DNA of 32,443 bases from Zancudomyces culisetae (taxonomy: Eukaryota; Kickxellomycota; Harpellomycetes; Harpellales; Legeriomycetaceae): positions 1 to 32,443 of the forward strand of contig LSSK01000296.1 of the NCBI GenBank assembly GCA_001969505.1. The letters run 5' to 3'. The translations under genes and the position numbers were made by a program. The notes under the pieces are model-generated. The model did no database searches. It was not told the DNA's origin and saw only the letters and a list, made by a program, of their open reading frames with translations. The first letter of the stretch is position 1, and each line of letters starts with the position of its first letter. Positions 9,250 to 19,295 of the stretch are shown here, in pieces.

Positions 9250-10179
9250 TTAGCTATATGGGGAGTCGCAGGATTTGTTTTCCACCCACTTGGTAACGAC
9301 CTCTCTAGACCTGACTAGTTTGGAGTTGTTATCTGATATCCTTTTCTTGTTGTACATTGATTGGCCAAGGCTTCCGCCAGGATGGAACTTGAAAAAATCA
9401 AGTTGGGTGAATCCTGTCAAATGCATCAAGTTGATGGAAATCGCATCACATACAGCCATAGTTAGCGTAGTAGAGTTTGTTGGAGCAGGAACAGTATCTG
9501 AAAACTCAGAATCAACAGAAACGTCGATCCAAACGTCGGAAAATTGAACCAGTGGCGAATTTCCGTCTCCACAAAGTGCAATTATTTTGACCGAACAACC
9601 AAATGTGGGTTCAGAACAAGCTGGGGGTGCACACTCGACAATGTCTTTATTTTGACATTCTATACATTCTAATGTCTCCGAGGTGGTGCCACTATCATAG
9701 TTGTTAGTCATATTTAAATGAGGGCTCTTGCATGGGTCTGAGTCTGAAAGCCTATTCTCGCAGAATCCATCAAGCGTAGAAGATAAATAGCTCCTTTTTA
9801 TTGCGTGGACAACGCCAAGCAATTCTTCAGTCTTTCCTGAATTGCTTATAGCGATAACACAATCGCCCGGCCTAATAAGACCCAGGTCACCATGGTAGGC
9901 TTCGGTTGAGTGCATCATAACAGCTATTGTTCCCGTGCTAGTCAGTGTGGCAGCCATCTTTTCACCTATCTTTGCGGATTTTCCTACACCAGTTATCACG
10001 ACTTTGGAGCCTGGAGTTTTGTTGACTTTGTATAGTATTGAGAGCGCATCCTGGAAAGGTTTTGGATCCTTTTCTATTCTTTCTGAGCACCGTAAGATGT
10101 TTTCGCTGACTCTATGAAGTTGTTTTATTGCATCGTTTGTCGCTTTCATAAAATCCATACTGCTTGGAATGTGTGTCAT
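9250..10179 (-). CDS. KdsD/GutQ-like SIS-domain protein lacking CBS domains
   Basis: Single-exon gene of 309 residues. It matches the sugar isomerase (SIS) domain of bacterial arabinose-5-phosphate isomerases. Visible motifs are VVITGVGKSAKIGEKMAATL (residues 60-79), STGTIAVMMHSTEAYHGDLG (81-100), VIAISNSGKTEEL (108-120), FSDVWIDVSVDSEF (213-226), PAPTNSTTLTMAVCDAISIN (231-250) and KFHPGGSLGQ (264-273). The bacterial enzymes continue with two CBS domains; this protein ends about 36 residues after the HPGG motif. It carries an insert of about 60 residues (131-195) with six cysteines (C140, C150, C172, C175, C183 and C188) between the SNSGKTEE helix and the next strand. Bacterial relatives supply arabinose-5-phosphate for Kdo synthesis, a pathway fungi are not expected to run, so the substrate here is unknown. 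Sugar-phosphate isomerase activity or binding is the best inference. Confidence 0.88.
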   Translation of the reverse strand: MTHIPSSMDFMKATNDAIKQLHRVSENILRCSERIEKDPKPFQDALSILYKVNKTPGSKVVITGVGKSAKIGEKMAATLTSTGTIAVMMHSTEAYHGDLGLIRPGDCVIAISNSGKTEELLGVVHAIKRSYLSSTLDGFCENRLSDSDPCKSPHLNMTNNYDSGTTSETLECIECQNKDIVECAPPACSEPTFGCSVKIIALCGDGNSPLVQFSDVWIDVSVDSEFSDTVPAPTNSTTLTMAVCDAISINLMHLTGFTQLDFFKFHPGGSLGQSMYNKKRISDNNSKLVRSREVVTKWVENKSCDSPYS

Positions 10180-10587
10180 TTTTTTTTGTAATAGTTGTTG
10201 TTGTGGTTGTTTATGATATCTTTATTGTTTTATTCTGTACTGTATATAAAATATAAAATGTTTTGTGTTTTGTGTTTTGTATTTTGTATTTTGTGTTTTA
10301 TACTTTGTGGTGGTTTTCCTTGTTGCTTGGTAGTAATAGAATAGTAGGTAGTATAGATGAGGTATTCGACTCTTCAACTATAAACATAAAGAATAGACTA
10401 GAAACGGTATTCTTACAATAGAAGCCTATCTACAAATACCTTGATATTGTAAAATTAATATAGTTGTTTGAACTTGTTTGAGAATAATGGATTTATTCTT
10501 GTTATCTGATTACATGTGCTTTATAAAGGCAATTTAATTTTCTCGCATTTTTTTCAAACATAATAAGCCTTCAAAAAAAAAAGAAAT
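10180..10587. other. Upstream region of the SIS gene
   Basis: No gene is seen in these roughly 400 bases. A GTTTT/ATTTT pentamer-hexamer repeat spans about 10259-10300, likely in the 5' flank of the minus-strand SIS gene. The rest is AT-rich. Confidence 0.55.
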
Positions 10588-10716
10588 ATGCCACCAAAAA
10601 ACAAACAGCCCTCAAAAAAAAATTTTCAAGTCAACAAGCAAGTATTACGCAAGCGAAAGACAACTGAATTAATAAAACCGATGATACATTGGCTTGAGTT
10701 TAATTTGCAAATTTAG
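10588..10716 (+). CDS. Possible small basic protein, 42 aa
   Basis: An ATG frame of 42 codons starts MPPKNKQPSKKNFQVNKQVL and ends in TAG. It is Lys/Arg-rich in the first half, then has a short hydrophobic helix ending LIKPMIHWLEFNLQI. It could be a tiny protein, the first exon of a longer gene (a possible donor follows the AAGCAA codons) or chance. I do not recognise it. Confidence 0.25.
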   Translation: MPPKNKQPSKKNFQVNKQVLRKRKTTELIKPMIHWLEFNLQI

Positions 10717-10897
10717 CAAAAAAAAAAAAACCCTATCCGCAATAATACTAGGCTTTTTCAATGCTCATAAATGTGCAAACCAAGCTGTCCAATAATCGTT
10801 CATAGCCAATTAATGGATTTAGAATATTACCCCAATGGGGGCTAATTTAAAAGACGACTAAATGGCTGGAGATGATATTCCTGTTTCCGGAAAACAG

Positions 10898-10939
10898 ATT
10901 AACGGAAACAAATTAACGGAAATAAATTAACGGAAATAA
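10898..10939. repeat. Three tandem copies of a 14-bp unit
   Basis: The unit ATTAACGGAAAYAA occurs at 10898-10911, 10912-10925 and 10926-10939, differing only at one position, with a decayed partial copy after it. It sits just upstream of the weak ORF at 11025. Confidence 0.85.
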
Positions 10940-11024
10940 ATTGGAAACGGAAGGCAATGCAAACGATGATACGTCTTGTAGGTATGACAATGATAAAACG
11001 TGTCATTATACAAAAATCTATGTG

Positions 11025-11309
11025 ATGAAAGCTAATGATGTTACAGTTCAATATTATTGCGTCTTTGTTAGCCAAATCACTAAATGTTCAGAAAGGCAAC
11101 TTTGGGATAAAGTCAAAGTGTCAAATAGCTACAATCACTTCTTCTTGCCAAGAGTAAGTGAGATGATAATATACACATCTATCTTTTCTTGGCGTTTAAA
11201 TGACAATCGAGATATTATTAATAATAGTAATAGTAATAGTAATAGTATTAATATTGATAACAGTGATTATAGTGGTAATAATACTATTATAAATAATGAT
11301 AAAGTATAA
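11025..11309 (+). CDS. Weak hypothetical ORF, Asn/Ser-rich tail
   Basis: The frame is open from 10926 but its first ATG is at 11025, giving 94 codons. The front half (MKANDVTVQYYCVFVSQITK and on to NHFFLPR) has mixed composition; the back half is Asn/Ser/Asp repeats coded by AATAGT-type repeats. A strong GTAAGT donor lies inside the frame at 11154, so the real coding part may stop there and continue in an exon I could not place. It ends 44 bases before the convergent 3' end of DET1. I do not recognise it. Confidence 0.3.
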   Translation: MKANDVTVQYYCVFVSQITKCSERQLWDKVKVSNSYNHFFLPRVSEMIIYTSIFSWRLNDNRDIINNSNSNSNSINIDNSDYSGNNTIINNDKV

Positions 11310-11353
11310 TAAACACCGTTTATTGAGTAAAAAAACACATGCACGTGGCTTAG

Positions 11354-14013
11354 TTACTGGTGGAAATGTATGTTAAACAAATTCGCGTTTACTTGGTTTT
11401 GGGTATGTAAAGTGCTCAGAAATATCGGCAGAAATGGATGTACAATATAAGATACAGAGGAAAATCTGGAAAGCCCGGCAAGCGGAGTCTGGGATTCCGC
11501 CATGGGTGAGATATTGAACTTCAGCTGCCCCGACTTTCTGCCATAAAAGCAAACAGGAAGAGTAAAAGAAGTGGGTCGGTGCTGCTCAATGGCGTTTCTG
11601 ACTCGTGGAATTGGCTTAAAGAGCGAGTGATCAAAATAGAACGAGTCACATGTAAACTGAGGGGGAAATGGTAGAAAGGACAAAAACTTTCTAGTTGCCT
11701 GGGCACTCCCAAGGTGTCTAGCCAAGCTCATATTTTCGCGAATGTGTTCGTTGTACTCTCTACAGACGACTTCATTCGCAAGAGTTGAAGTCAGTGCGTA
11801 TTCAGACTGTAGCAGAAAGGTTGAAGTCATAGGGTAGTAAAACGAATCAAAGTTGCTTTCACAAAACTCCAAGAATGCCTTGGAGCTATTTTCCATGACT
11901 GTATAAACCTGGGTAGTTAGAATGTTGTAAATCATAAACACAGATGGAGACAATGCAGATGAATTGATTGAATGCGACTGTCTCAAACATACGTGTGGGA
12001 AAATCCCAAATTTGAGCAAAACCACGTTTCTGTTTATAAATTGTGATTTCCACAACATCATGTTCTCGTACTTTGCAAATTGCGAGTAAAAATTCATCAA
12101 GGAGCACAAACTACAGTAGATATGAAGAGTTTAGTAGAAATTGGGGCATTACACCAATATAGATAGTGTGTTACTTACGGGTCTTGAGCCTTCAAGGCCT
12201 GTTTATATAAAAACGAAAGCATTCTTTGTTTGATCCCACTAAATACCCGTTGTTCCTCACCAAAAAAAGTAGAGTTTGAATCGTTGTTACGATCCTGTAG
12301 CAGGTAGAGACCCGATCTTGAAGTGTTCAACCTATCCCCTGTAATAAACTATAGTAAAGAAGCACGATTAAAAAAAAAGTTAAAGGTTTATGCTTTTTAG
12401 TAGCTGCAGTTTATCAATTGATATAAAAGTGCCAAGGCAAGAGGACAAAAAGGTGTCATACTCACATTATTATGGTGAAGTATGTAGGAAACCGGGTCGC
12501 TTCCATCTAGGGTGGTAACTTCTACTCTCAACCGCCGCCTGAGTATCGGCCGAGGGTTTGCTTCTGTCTCTGTTCCTGTTGTCATCCCAGGACTCTCCTC
12601 CTCACCAAATGCGGTGCGAGCGTTTCTTTTTCGTTTTAGGCGAGCAACCTTCTTTGTCTTTTCTTCTTCGGGTTGTTGAGGTAGTATCTGGACCAGCTGG
12701 TCGTCATCAAATAAATTCCATCCAATTTCCATCGCATCCATCAGTCCTCCATCAGGCTATCATGATGTACACATTTATATATTATTATAACTATTTTTTC
12801 ACCACAAAAACAGTTTGTAGCGCTCAAATCAAGATCTTTTTTCTTTTCTTGATTCAAAATATCAGTCGTAACTATAATAAACATCGACAAAGTATAGGCA
12901 AAGTAAAATATATTGTTAAATTACCAAAATGCGAACAATGTAAAGACTCTGGTACTTTACGGAGATTATGCTAAGCAGGTCTTGATATAAACTGACACCA
13001 CTATGGCCTTGAAGATTAATATAATCTGCAATAAAGACTTTTTTCGACAGCGTCTATATGTTTCCCAGATAATCGGATCGTCGTTAAATAATTTTTTTTT
13101 GCAGGGGGAGAGTGTATAATATTAGAAATTAACGAAACATCTTAATATGTTCCGCTTACCTTTCCATTTTCCAAATCAAGAACAAAAAAAGTAATATCTT
13201 CCAAAAAGACTGTTCCTGGCAAATCACACTGTGTCTTTCTCGGAGACTCTCTGGTCATTTTTGTAGACGCGACTAGTATCTATAGTTATTAGTACGGTTA
13301 TGAGTATTACTGTAGCCTTTCGATTTTATTATAATTACTGTGGTTTAGAGAAAAAATGTCAGCAATAGTAATAAAATGATAAAAAATAGTTTTTCCAGCG
13401 ATCTTACCCTCTTACCACCCGAAACAAACAATAAGAAATCTCTGCTTAATACCTCCCCATTCTCAACAAGGTTTTTATCCCATACTGGTGTAAACATTTG
13501 TGTAAACCTATCATTTCCGTTAAAAAGGTATAGTTGAGAAAACAGACAAGGCAGGAAAAAGACAGTGATGCAGCCAGCATGGACAGATATACAACAGCCA
13601 AAAGTAGTATTTTGGAATGTCGGAAGTTTACCTGTTATCTGCCTCACTTTCGTTGTTGTTTATGCTAGTCTTATCCAATCGATACACACCAACTCCAGTT
13701 AAATCGGTCTTAAACCCTACAAGATACTGCAAAAGATAGAAATATATCTTGTATTAGCAAGTAGTCCAATTTATAACACCCGCACACCAAACATATCTGA
13801 CAATTTATCTTGTAAAAACACACAAACCTTCCCGTCTGGCGAAAATTTCCTCCAAAAGTATTCAGGCGCGTTTATATTATACTCGGTTTTATTCGGATAT
13901 ATGCTTGTGTACACGGACATCATTTTCCTGCTGCCAATGCGCGTTGTATTCAAACAACGCTTTCGGAGCCAAAGTAGCTCACTAAAATTCTCTTCTCGCT
14001 GTTTGTTGTACAT
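11354..14013 (-). CDS. DET1: DET1 (de-etiolated 1) homologue, eight exons
   Basis: Minus-strand exons in order are 14013-13828, 13726-13632, 13507-13408, 13279-13160, 13053-12925, 12756-12466, 12348-12179 and 12110-11354. All seven introns (68-168 nt) are GT-AG, and the phases join to 615 residues. Matches to animal and plant DET1 run the whole length: FWRKFSPDGKYLVGFKTDLT, the RFTQMFTPVWDKN segment, FLEDITFFVLDLENGK, GVSLYQDLLSIISVKYQSLY, QRVFSGIKQRMLSFLYKQA, MIYNILTTQVYTVMENSS, TRKFLSFLPFPPQFTCDSFY and LPVCFYGRKSGQLKFNISPM. DET1 works with DDB1, DDA1 and COP1 as an adaptor of CRL4 ubiquitin ligases in the nucleus. Exon 6 adds a charged insert with KTKKVARLKRKRNAR, a possible nuclear signal, which largely explains the extra length over the roughly 550-residue animal protein. 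DET1 is absent from yeasts, so its presence here is notable. Confidence 0.93.
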
Positions 14014-15697
14014 TATACTTTCGTTCTTGTTTTTGTTATAAACTTACTGGATAGTTTTTAATTTCAAATTGCTGGTTACTGTCATTTATCTATAGCATGG
14101 TACAAATAACGTTGAATGTTATTAACAAGAGGGAAAAACAAATAACAAAAAAAAGGTAAAAATAATTGGGCCTAGAATCTAGAATTGGAAAAATGTGTTT
14201 AGAGGATAGAATTGCACTTACAATTACAGTCAAAGGGAGGTGTGGTGTTTAATAGATATTCACTAAAAATTAAAATTATAGTACAAACCCGCGACAGTAT
14301 AGTCAGCCTCTTCAGTATAACACATTAATAAATCAAAACGAACAAAGAGCGCGTAAAAAGCGCATATAAGTATATCAAAATAAGCGAGGGCTAGCCGAGC
14401 TCATGTTTGAAACAAAGTTGAAGAAACAGGTTATTTCATTTTAAAAAAAAACAAACTTTAACAATTTATGCTGGCTTATACGGTGCATAATTGGTTGATT
14501 TCCCATCCGTAATTTTCCTATTGTAATTGCCAATTTTTGTTTTTCATCACGATTTTTTTTTTTGGTTGATTGAACCCCAAAAATCATGACCAATAATCAA
14601 TGTGGTGAACGGTTTAGCACTACTATGAAACCAATACTGGCCTTCTAGCGTCTAGAACCCTTTAGAAGGATTCTCAGCAGCTGGTGAAGTGGCTCTCCAG
14701 ATGTAATGCCATCTCTTTCCCAGACCTACGATGTGGGGAGGTTGGTCGCTAAAACCCTGCTTTCAATTCTAACACGCTGACTCCTTCAGTTCTAAAAAGT
14801 CGCGACACACATAAATGCTCAGCGTAGGCCTTACGCTTAATCAGAAACAGCCATGCTAATACCTCACCCCACCACACCAGACTGTGCACCCAAATCCTAA
14901 TATAGTATAGCTTGTACTTCCAGTTCTGGTTCTAACCCTGAGTATAATTTTAAACCTAGATCTGCATCCAAATGTGTTTCAAAAATGCGGTATTTATTAC
15001 TTTTTACCATTACCTGATGCAAAGTTCAATCCAAAAGTTGATTCACGCTTTTTTAACAATGTTGTCCACGACGAGCCGTCCAGCTTGAAACACATTTTGT
15101 TGCAGAGCTAATACTCAGCTTAAACCTCTAATCTGCATCAAAGCGCTACCTTGCTATGAGGTGTTTTGCAATTTTCCCAATAAAAAACCCTCCAAATCCA
15201 CCAAAAAAGTGAATAGAAAAATTCGGATTGCCTTATTCTTATGATTTCGCACCCATTTTCCCATAAAGAGAAAAGTAAAATTAGGGCCAACATAGGTTTA
15301 CAAATGATTAACGCTTCAACTACAGCATTATTGGCATTTGGATCCAAGTTGGAACCCAGACTAAAGAATCACTCCATTATAAGAACAAGCTTGTATCATT
15401 TTTTCTATGCAGACAAATATAAATTAACGTATTAGCCGAAAATACTCCACTCATTTACGTTCAAGTATCTAAAATTATGAAGAACCAACAATGGTAAAAA
15501 CCAACTATCAATATACATTGGCCCTGCTACAAAATACTACATGTGTAACTTCATACTAGATTTAACAACATGACCTTTGACTTTTAAAGGCACATCCAAC
15601 CCTCAACCGTTTGTACATACTCTACACAGCAAGTAAATCGAACTAGAAGCAAGAACAATACCAAATAAGCAGTATTGGCGATGAGTAATAGTACATC
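14014..15697. other. 1.7 kb spacer holding an interrupted inverted repeat
   Basis: This region lies upstream of DET1 and downstream of DIA2. No reading frame resembles a known protein. From about 14600 to 15140 the base composition is less AT-rich than the rest of the spacer, and this part holds the inverted and direct repeats listed separately. A decayed element is possible, but no transposase or reverse transcriptase motif is visible. Confidence 0.55.
14938..15118. repeat. Interrupted inverted repeat, possible element remnant
   Basis: Three blocks pair in nested order: CTGAGTAT (14938-14945) with ATACTCAG (15111-15118), TCTGCA (14961-14966) with TGCAGA (15101-15106), and the 13-mer AAATGTGTTTCAA (14970-14982) with TTGAAACACATTT (15085-15097). 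The centre is about 100 bases. In addition TTAAACCT..ATCTGCATC occurs as a direct repeat at 14950-14968 and 15120-15139. Ordered blocks of this kind are unlikely by chance and suggest a worn MITE-like element or a structured RNA. Confidence 0.6.
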
Positions 15698-18546
15698 TTA
15701 GGACTTTCCAAAAAAATATGATATTTTGGCATCTATATTGCTCAGCCAGAGTCTTGCGGCGTTAACAGCATCGATCCCAATGTTTTGACACTTGTTTACA
15801 GAAATTAGCTTTAGTCTGGAGGAAATGGACGGCAGTGTCATGTCGGGGATAGATTCGTGGAAATACGATTGCCCATCGATAACGGTGTCCCTTTGAGGCA
15901 GAGGCTCTACTTCCATAGGAAGACCAGTTGGCATAGGTGACGCGTGTAAAAGCCTTTTGGAGTTTTTCTGAGAACCAAAAATAGGGGGAACTGATGACGA
16001 TGAGGAGTGAGAAGATGTCGACAAAAACTTCCGCTTGTTCAGAGGATTTGAAGTTTTAGTAGCAGATTGATAGCCAAAAACTGGGGTCTGGTTGAGGACT
16101 GGGCCTGTAGTCCTATTAGCATTAGTTCCATAGCTCTCTAAAGCTGTGAAAGTGCTGTGTTCCGTAGCGGAACTAGAAGCACCAGCGTTGAGTCCCAAGC
16201 TATGTGCAGCTTTTGCAATGGCCACTAACCCTACACCCGAAATAGATGTGGAGTCCAAAATTAATTTTTCTAAGCAGCAGTTTAAATTTGAGGCAATTTC
16301 AAACGCGACGCTGTTATCGGCAACAGTGTTGCTCAAATTCAAGTACTTGAGTTGGTGCAAAAGCGTGGACCGAACAATTCGGGTCAAGTCCTCAAGAGAA
16401 AATCCAACACATCCGCTGATATTCAGACTGATTAAATAGGGCGAGCGGGTGGAAATCAGGCTCGCAGCTTCGTTATCTAATTGGACTGCACCACTCAGGT
16501 CCAAAACTCTAATACCCCGTGAATCACGAAGCCAGTGGCAAAATATTGAGCTGGATAATTTTGTCGCTTGCGCTGCTGAAAATACGGTCCAGCTCGGACT
16601 TTTTTTGTTGTCATTATTAGGGGTTTGTGTTCCATAAATGTGTCTGTTAGTGTAACCCTCGTCAATTCCGGGCGTATAATAATCAAAATGTCCATCCAAG
16701 CACACATTTTTGATGTTTGGATAAGAGTCCCAACTTGTTAGGTGGGTGGGACCCCTAATAAACGGATTATTATCAAAATCAATCTCATTTTTATTGGCAA
16801 AGTAATGTCTGCTTCTGTTCATATTCCACGAAAGCGAGATTGTGTGGAGCTTGGGCAGCTCAAAGCCCTTTTTCTTTGCATACTGTGAGATCAAAACTAG
16901 ATTTTCCAACTGATCATTGACGTACAGCTCCTCAAGGTTTTGCATCCACTTGGACTCGCCAATTTTGCCGGCTTGAGCTGTTACAATGACCCAATTTACA
17001 TTGGGACAACCCGAAACGTCGAGAATTTTGAGGGAACTGCATCGTATACCAAGCTCATAAACCATCACGCTAGTGAGTGCAACATTATAGCTCAAACACA
17101 AAGTTTTAAGACGATTGGTATCAAGGACATACTTGATGAGTGGTTGTATAATCTGTGGATTATTTAGTTTATGCAACCTTCCAAGCGCAATAGTTTCCAA
17201 ATTGGGCCTTCGTCTAGTAAATATCTCTACAATCGAGCCTTTGGTTAGCATTTTCCCATTTGGTACGATAATCGACCTCAAGTTCGATTTCGCGCATTTC
17301 AAACCAAGTAAATATGATGATTCCGATAAAGCAATATCTTTTCTCCCAAATGATACAAGGTTGTAGCATTGGTTTTGCGGGAAGGTATCTTCACAACACG
17401 CACCATTTTCACTTGTGTATACCGATCTGGGAATGATTGAAGGGGGTGGACTAACATTGAAGTCCAAGGTTCTCCACAGAAAATCGCAGGCCTCGATGTA
17501 TTTTTTCCACTTTCGAGATACTCCTCTGAGAGAGTACATATCCGAAAGCTTAAAATGAGAAAATATCATGATAATTATATCAAAAGGAAGTAGATCTAGT
17601 GGGTCTATAGTTTTCTATATTCGGTATTTTTATGTAGGGGATTTAGTTTAACAACATACTATAGCCTATAAATAACACAAAAATAAAAGTAAAAGTGAAA
17701 ATACACAAAATTTAATATATGACAGTTTGTAGTACCTTATTATGCACGTTTTTTATCTCAGCAATACTTATTGTTAGCCTTTTAAGCGACTCTTGTAGCT
17801 TCTATAAATATAACAAAGTTTTACATTCAAATACTTTCTACGGATCATTTCCCCTATCGCAAAAAAAAGTAGTGTCTAAGCACGAGTAAAAAAAACAGTT
17901 TCTCACTTTATATGAATTATCTGACTTGTCAGAAACGGTTACTCCATTCTGAAGAACCTTAACCGCCGCTTGCTTTTTATCCAATGACCATAATGACATT
18001 GCAACTCTTTTATATGCCTAAATTTGATATATATAAAATGTTCAAATATTATATGCTACTTGAGCTCAATAGCATTGTGGTGGTAAGTAATACTAGAAGA
18101 AAATAATGTATAAAGGAGAGAAAAGAATAAGTAAAGAAGAGAGAGGTATAAATACTTACATTTGGGGATTTGGGGTTCATCAGCATGGCCTTTTGGGCAT
18201 CTTTCAGCGACTGGTCATACCGCTTTAGTATATAATACGAAGTAGACCGATATTCGTATACTTTTGAAATCGACTTGTCGCCCACATTTTCTTCGATAAT
18301 CTAGATATATTTTTGTTTATATTGCTTTTATCGCATTTTGGCATTATAAAGTGTGCATTACCGCTTGTCTACGACCAGCATACAAGCATACGGCAACAAT
18401 ATTATTGAATATCAAAATTCGGCAAGATTAATATATATATTGTAACAGTGCAATACCTTTGAAAATATTCTGATCGCTTCTTCATTTTTGTTTGTTTTGA
18501 GACATCTAATTCCCGCATTTATATATTCTATTTTTTTGTCCTCCAT
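15698..18546 (-). CDS. DIA2: Dia2/Pof3-like TPR, F-box and LRR protein, five exons
   Basis: Minus-strand exons are 18546-18457, 18300-18160, 18017-17907, 17801-17736 and 17614-15698. Introns are 156, 142, 105 and 121 nt, all in phase 0, giving 774 residues. Residues 1-115 hold TPR-type helices (YINAGIRCLKTNKNEEAIRI, STSYYILKRYDQSLKDAQKA and the AYKRVAMSLWSLDKKQAAVK segment). Residues 140-185 are an F-box: DPLDLLPFDIIIMIFSHFKL, then SDMYSLRGVSRKWKKYI, closing with FLWRTLDF. From about residue 270 leucine-rich repeats follow, such as LKTLCLSYNVALTS, LKILDVSGCPNVNW and LISLNISGCVGFSLEDL, with a Ser/Thr-rich insert and a last repeat LKLISVNKCQNIGIDAVNA. This order is the Dia2/Pof3 architecture. 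In yeasts that SCF subunit acts at replication forks and removes the CMG helicase after termination. That role here is inferred from architecture. Confidence 0.9.
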
Positions 18547-19295
18547 ATAGCCAGCATCAGACGGTGTCTAGAATTAAGTCCTTTGTGCTATTAAACCGTA
18601 AATAAAGAATAACGAAGCAAAGCCGTTTATAAAATACAAAGTTATCTGTTACTTGAATTTCGGGAGCGTTTAACCAAGTTTAAAGTAGAAGAATATTAGT
18701 TATACTGTTTATTTTCCTTGTAATTTAATTTTGTATATTTAATTTTACTTTAATTTGCTTGATTTGCTTTTATTTTTTAAATATACTTTTTGCTTGAATA
18801 GAGCCCGCTAATTGGCTAATTCGTGTGTTTTTTTGTTGTTTGATCTGCGAACTAAATGTCTAGCTTTTGTATTTTGGATAAACCTGGTTATTAAGATGAA
18901 GTAATGTAGCAAATTTGTATATTAAAAAAAAAGTAAAAACCAAAAGATCAGCAATCAAGATATAGCCATGTTGCAAGGATTAACTCCATACACACCTTCT
19001 TTTTACATAGAAGTAGGTATGGGCATAATACGTGAGTACAATTTAGGGAATACCAAATTATTTGTATGCATTTTCGAATAGAAAAAAAGGCTAGTTCTGA
19101 ATAAATAAAAAGTATTTTTATTATTTAGAAAGTTTGAATATGTAGAACTCTTCAAACAATGTTGAGCGAGGGCACTGACCAGCCATAAAAAATAGTATAT
19201 TAGGATAGACAAGAGTAATAATACAAGTACTGTGCTTATGGAAAACAGGCCTCTGTGAATTGGTAGGTGGGTTTAATTATATCGTTAAAATATTG
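18547..19295. other. Spacer between DIA2 and the PLC gene
   Basis: About 750 bases of AT-rich sequence between the start of DIA2 and the stop of the PLC gene, both on the minus strand. One hydrophobic 69-codon frame (19003-19212) is present but has no recognisable features. I see nothing else. Confidence 0.55.

Noticed and set aside
13345-13647. 100-residue minus-strand frame
   Set aside because: Only 13507-13408 of it is DET1 exon 3; the rest is intron read-through.
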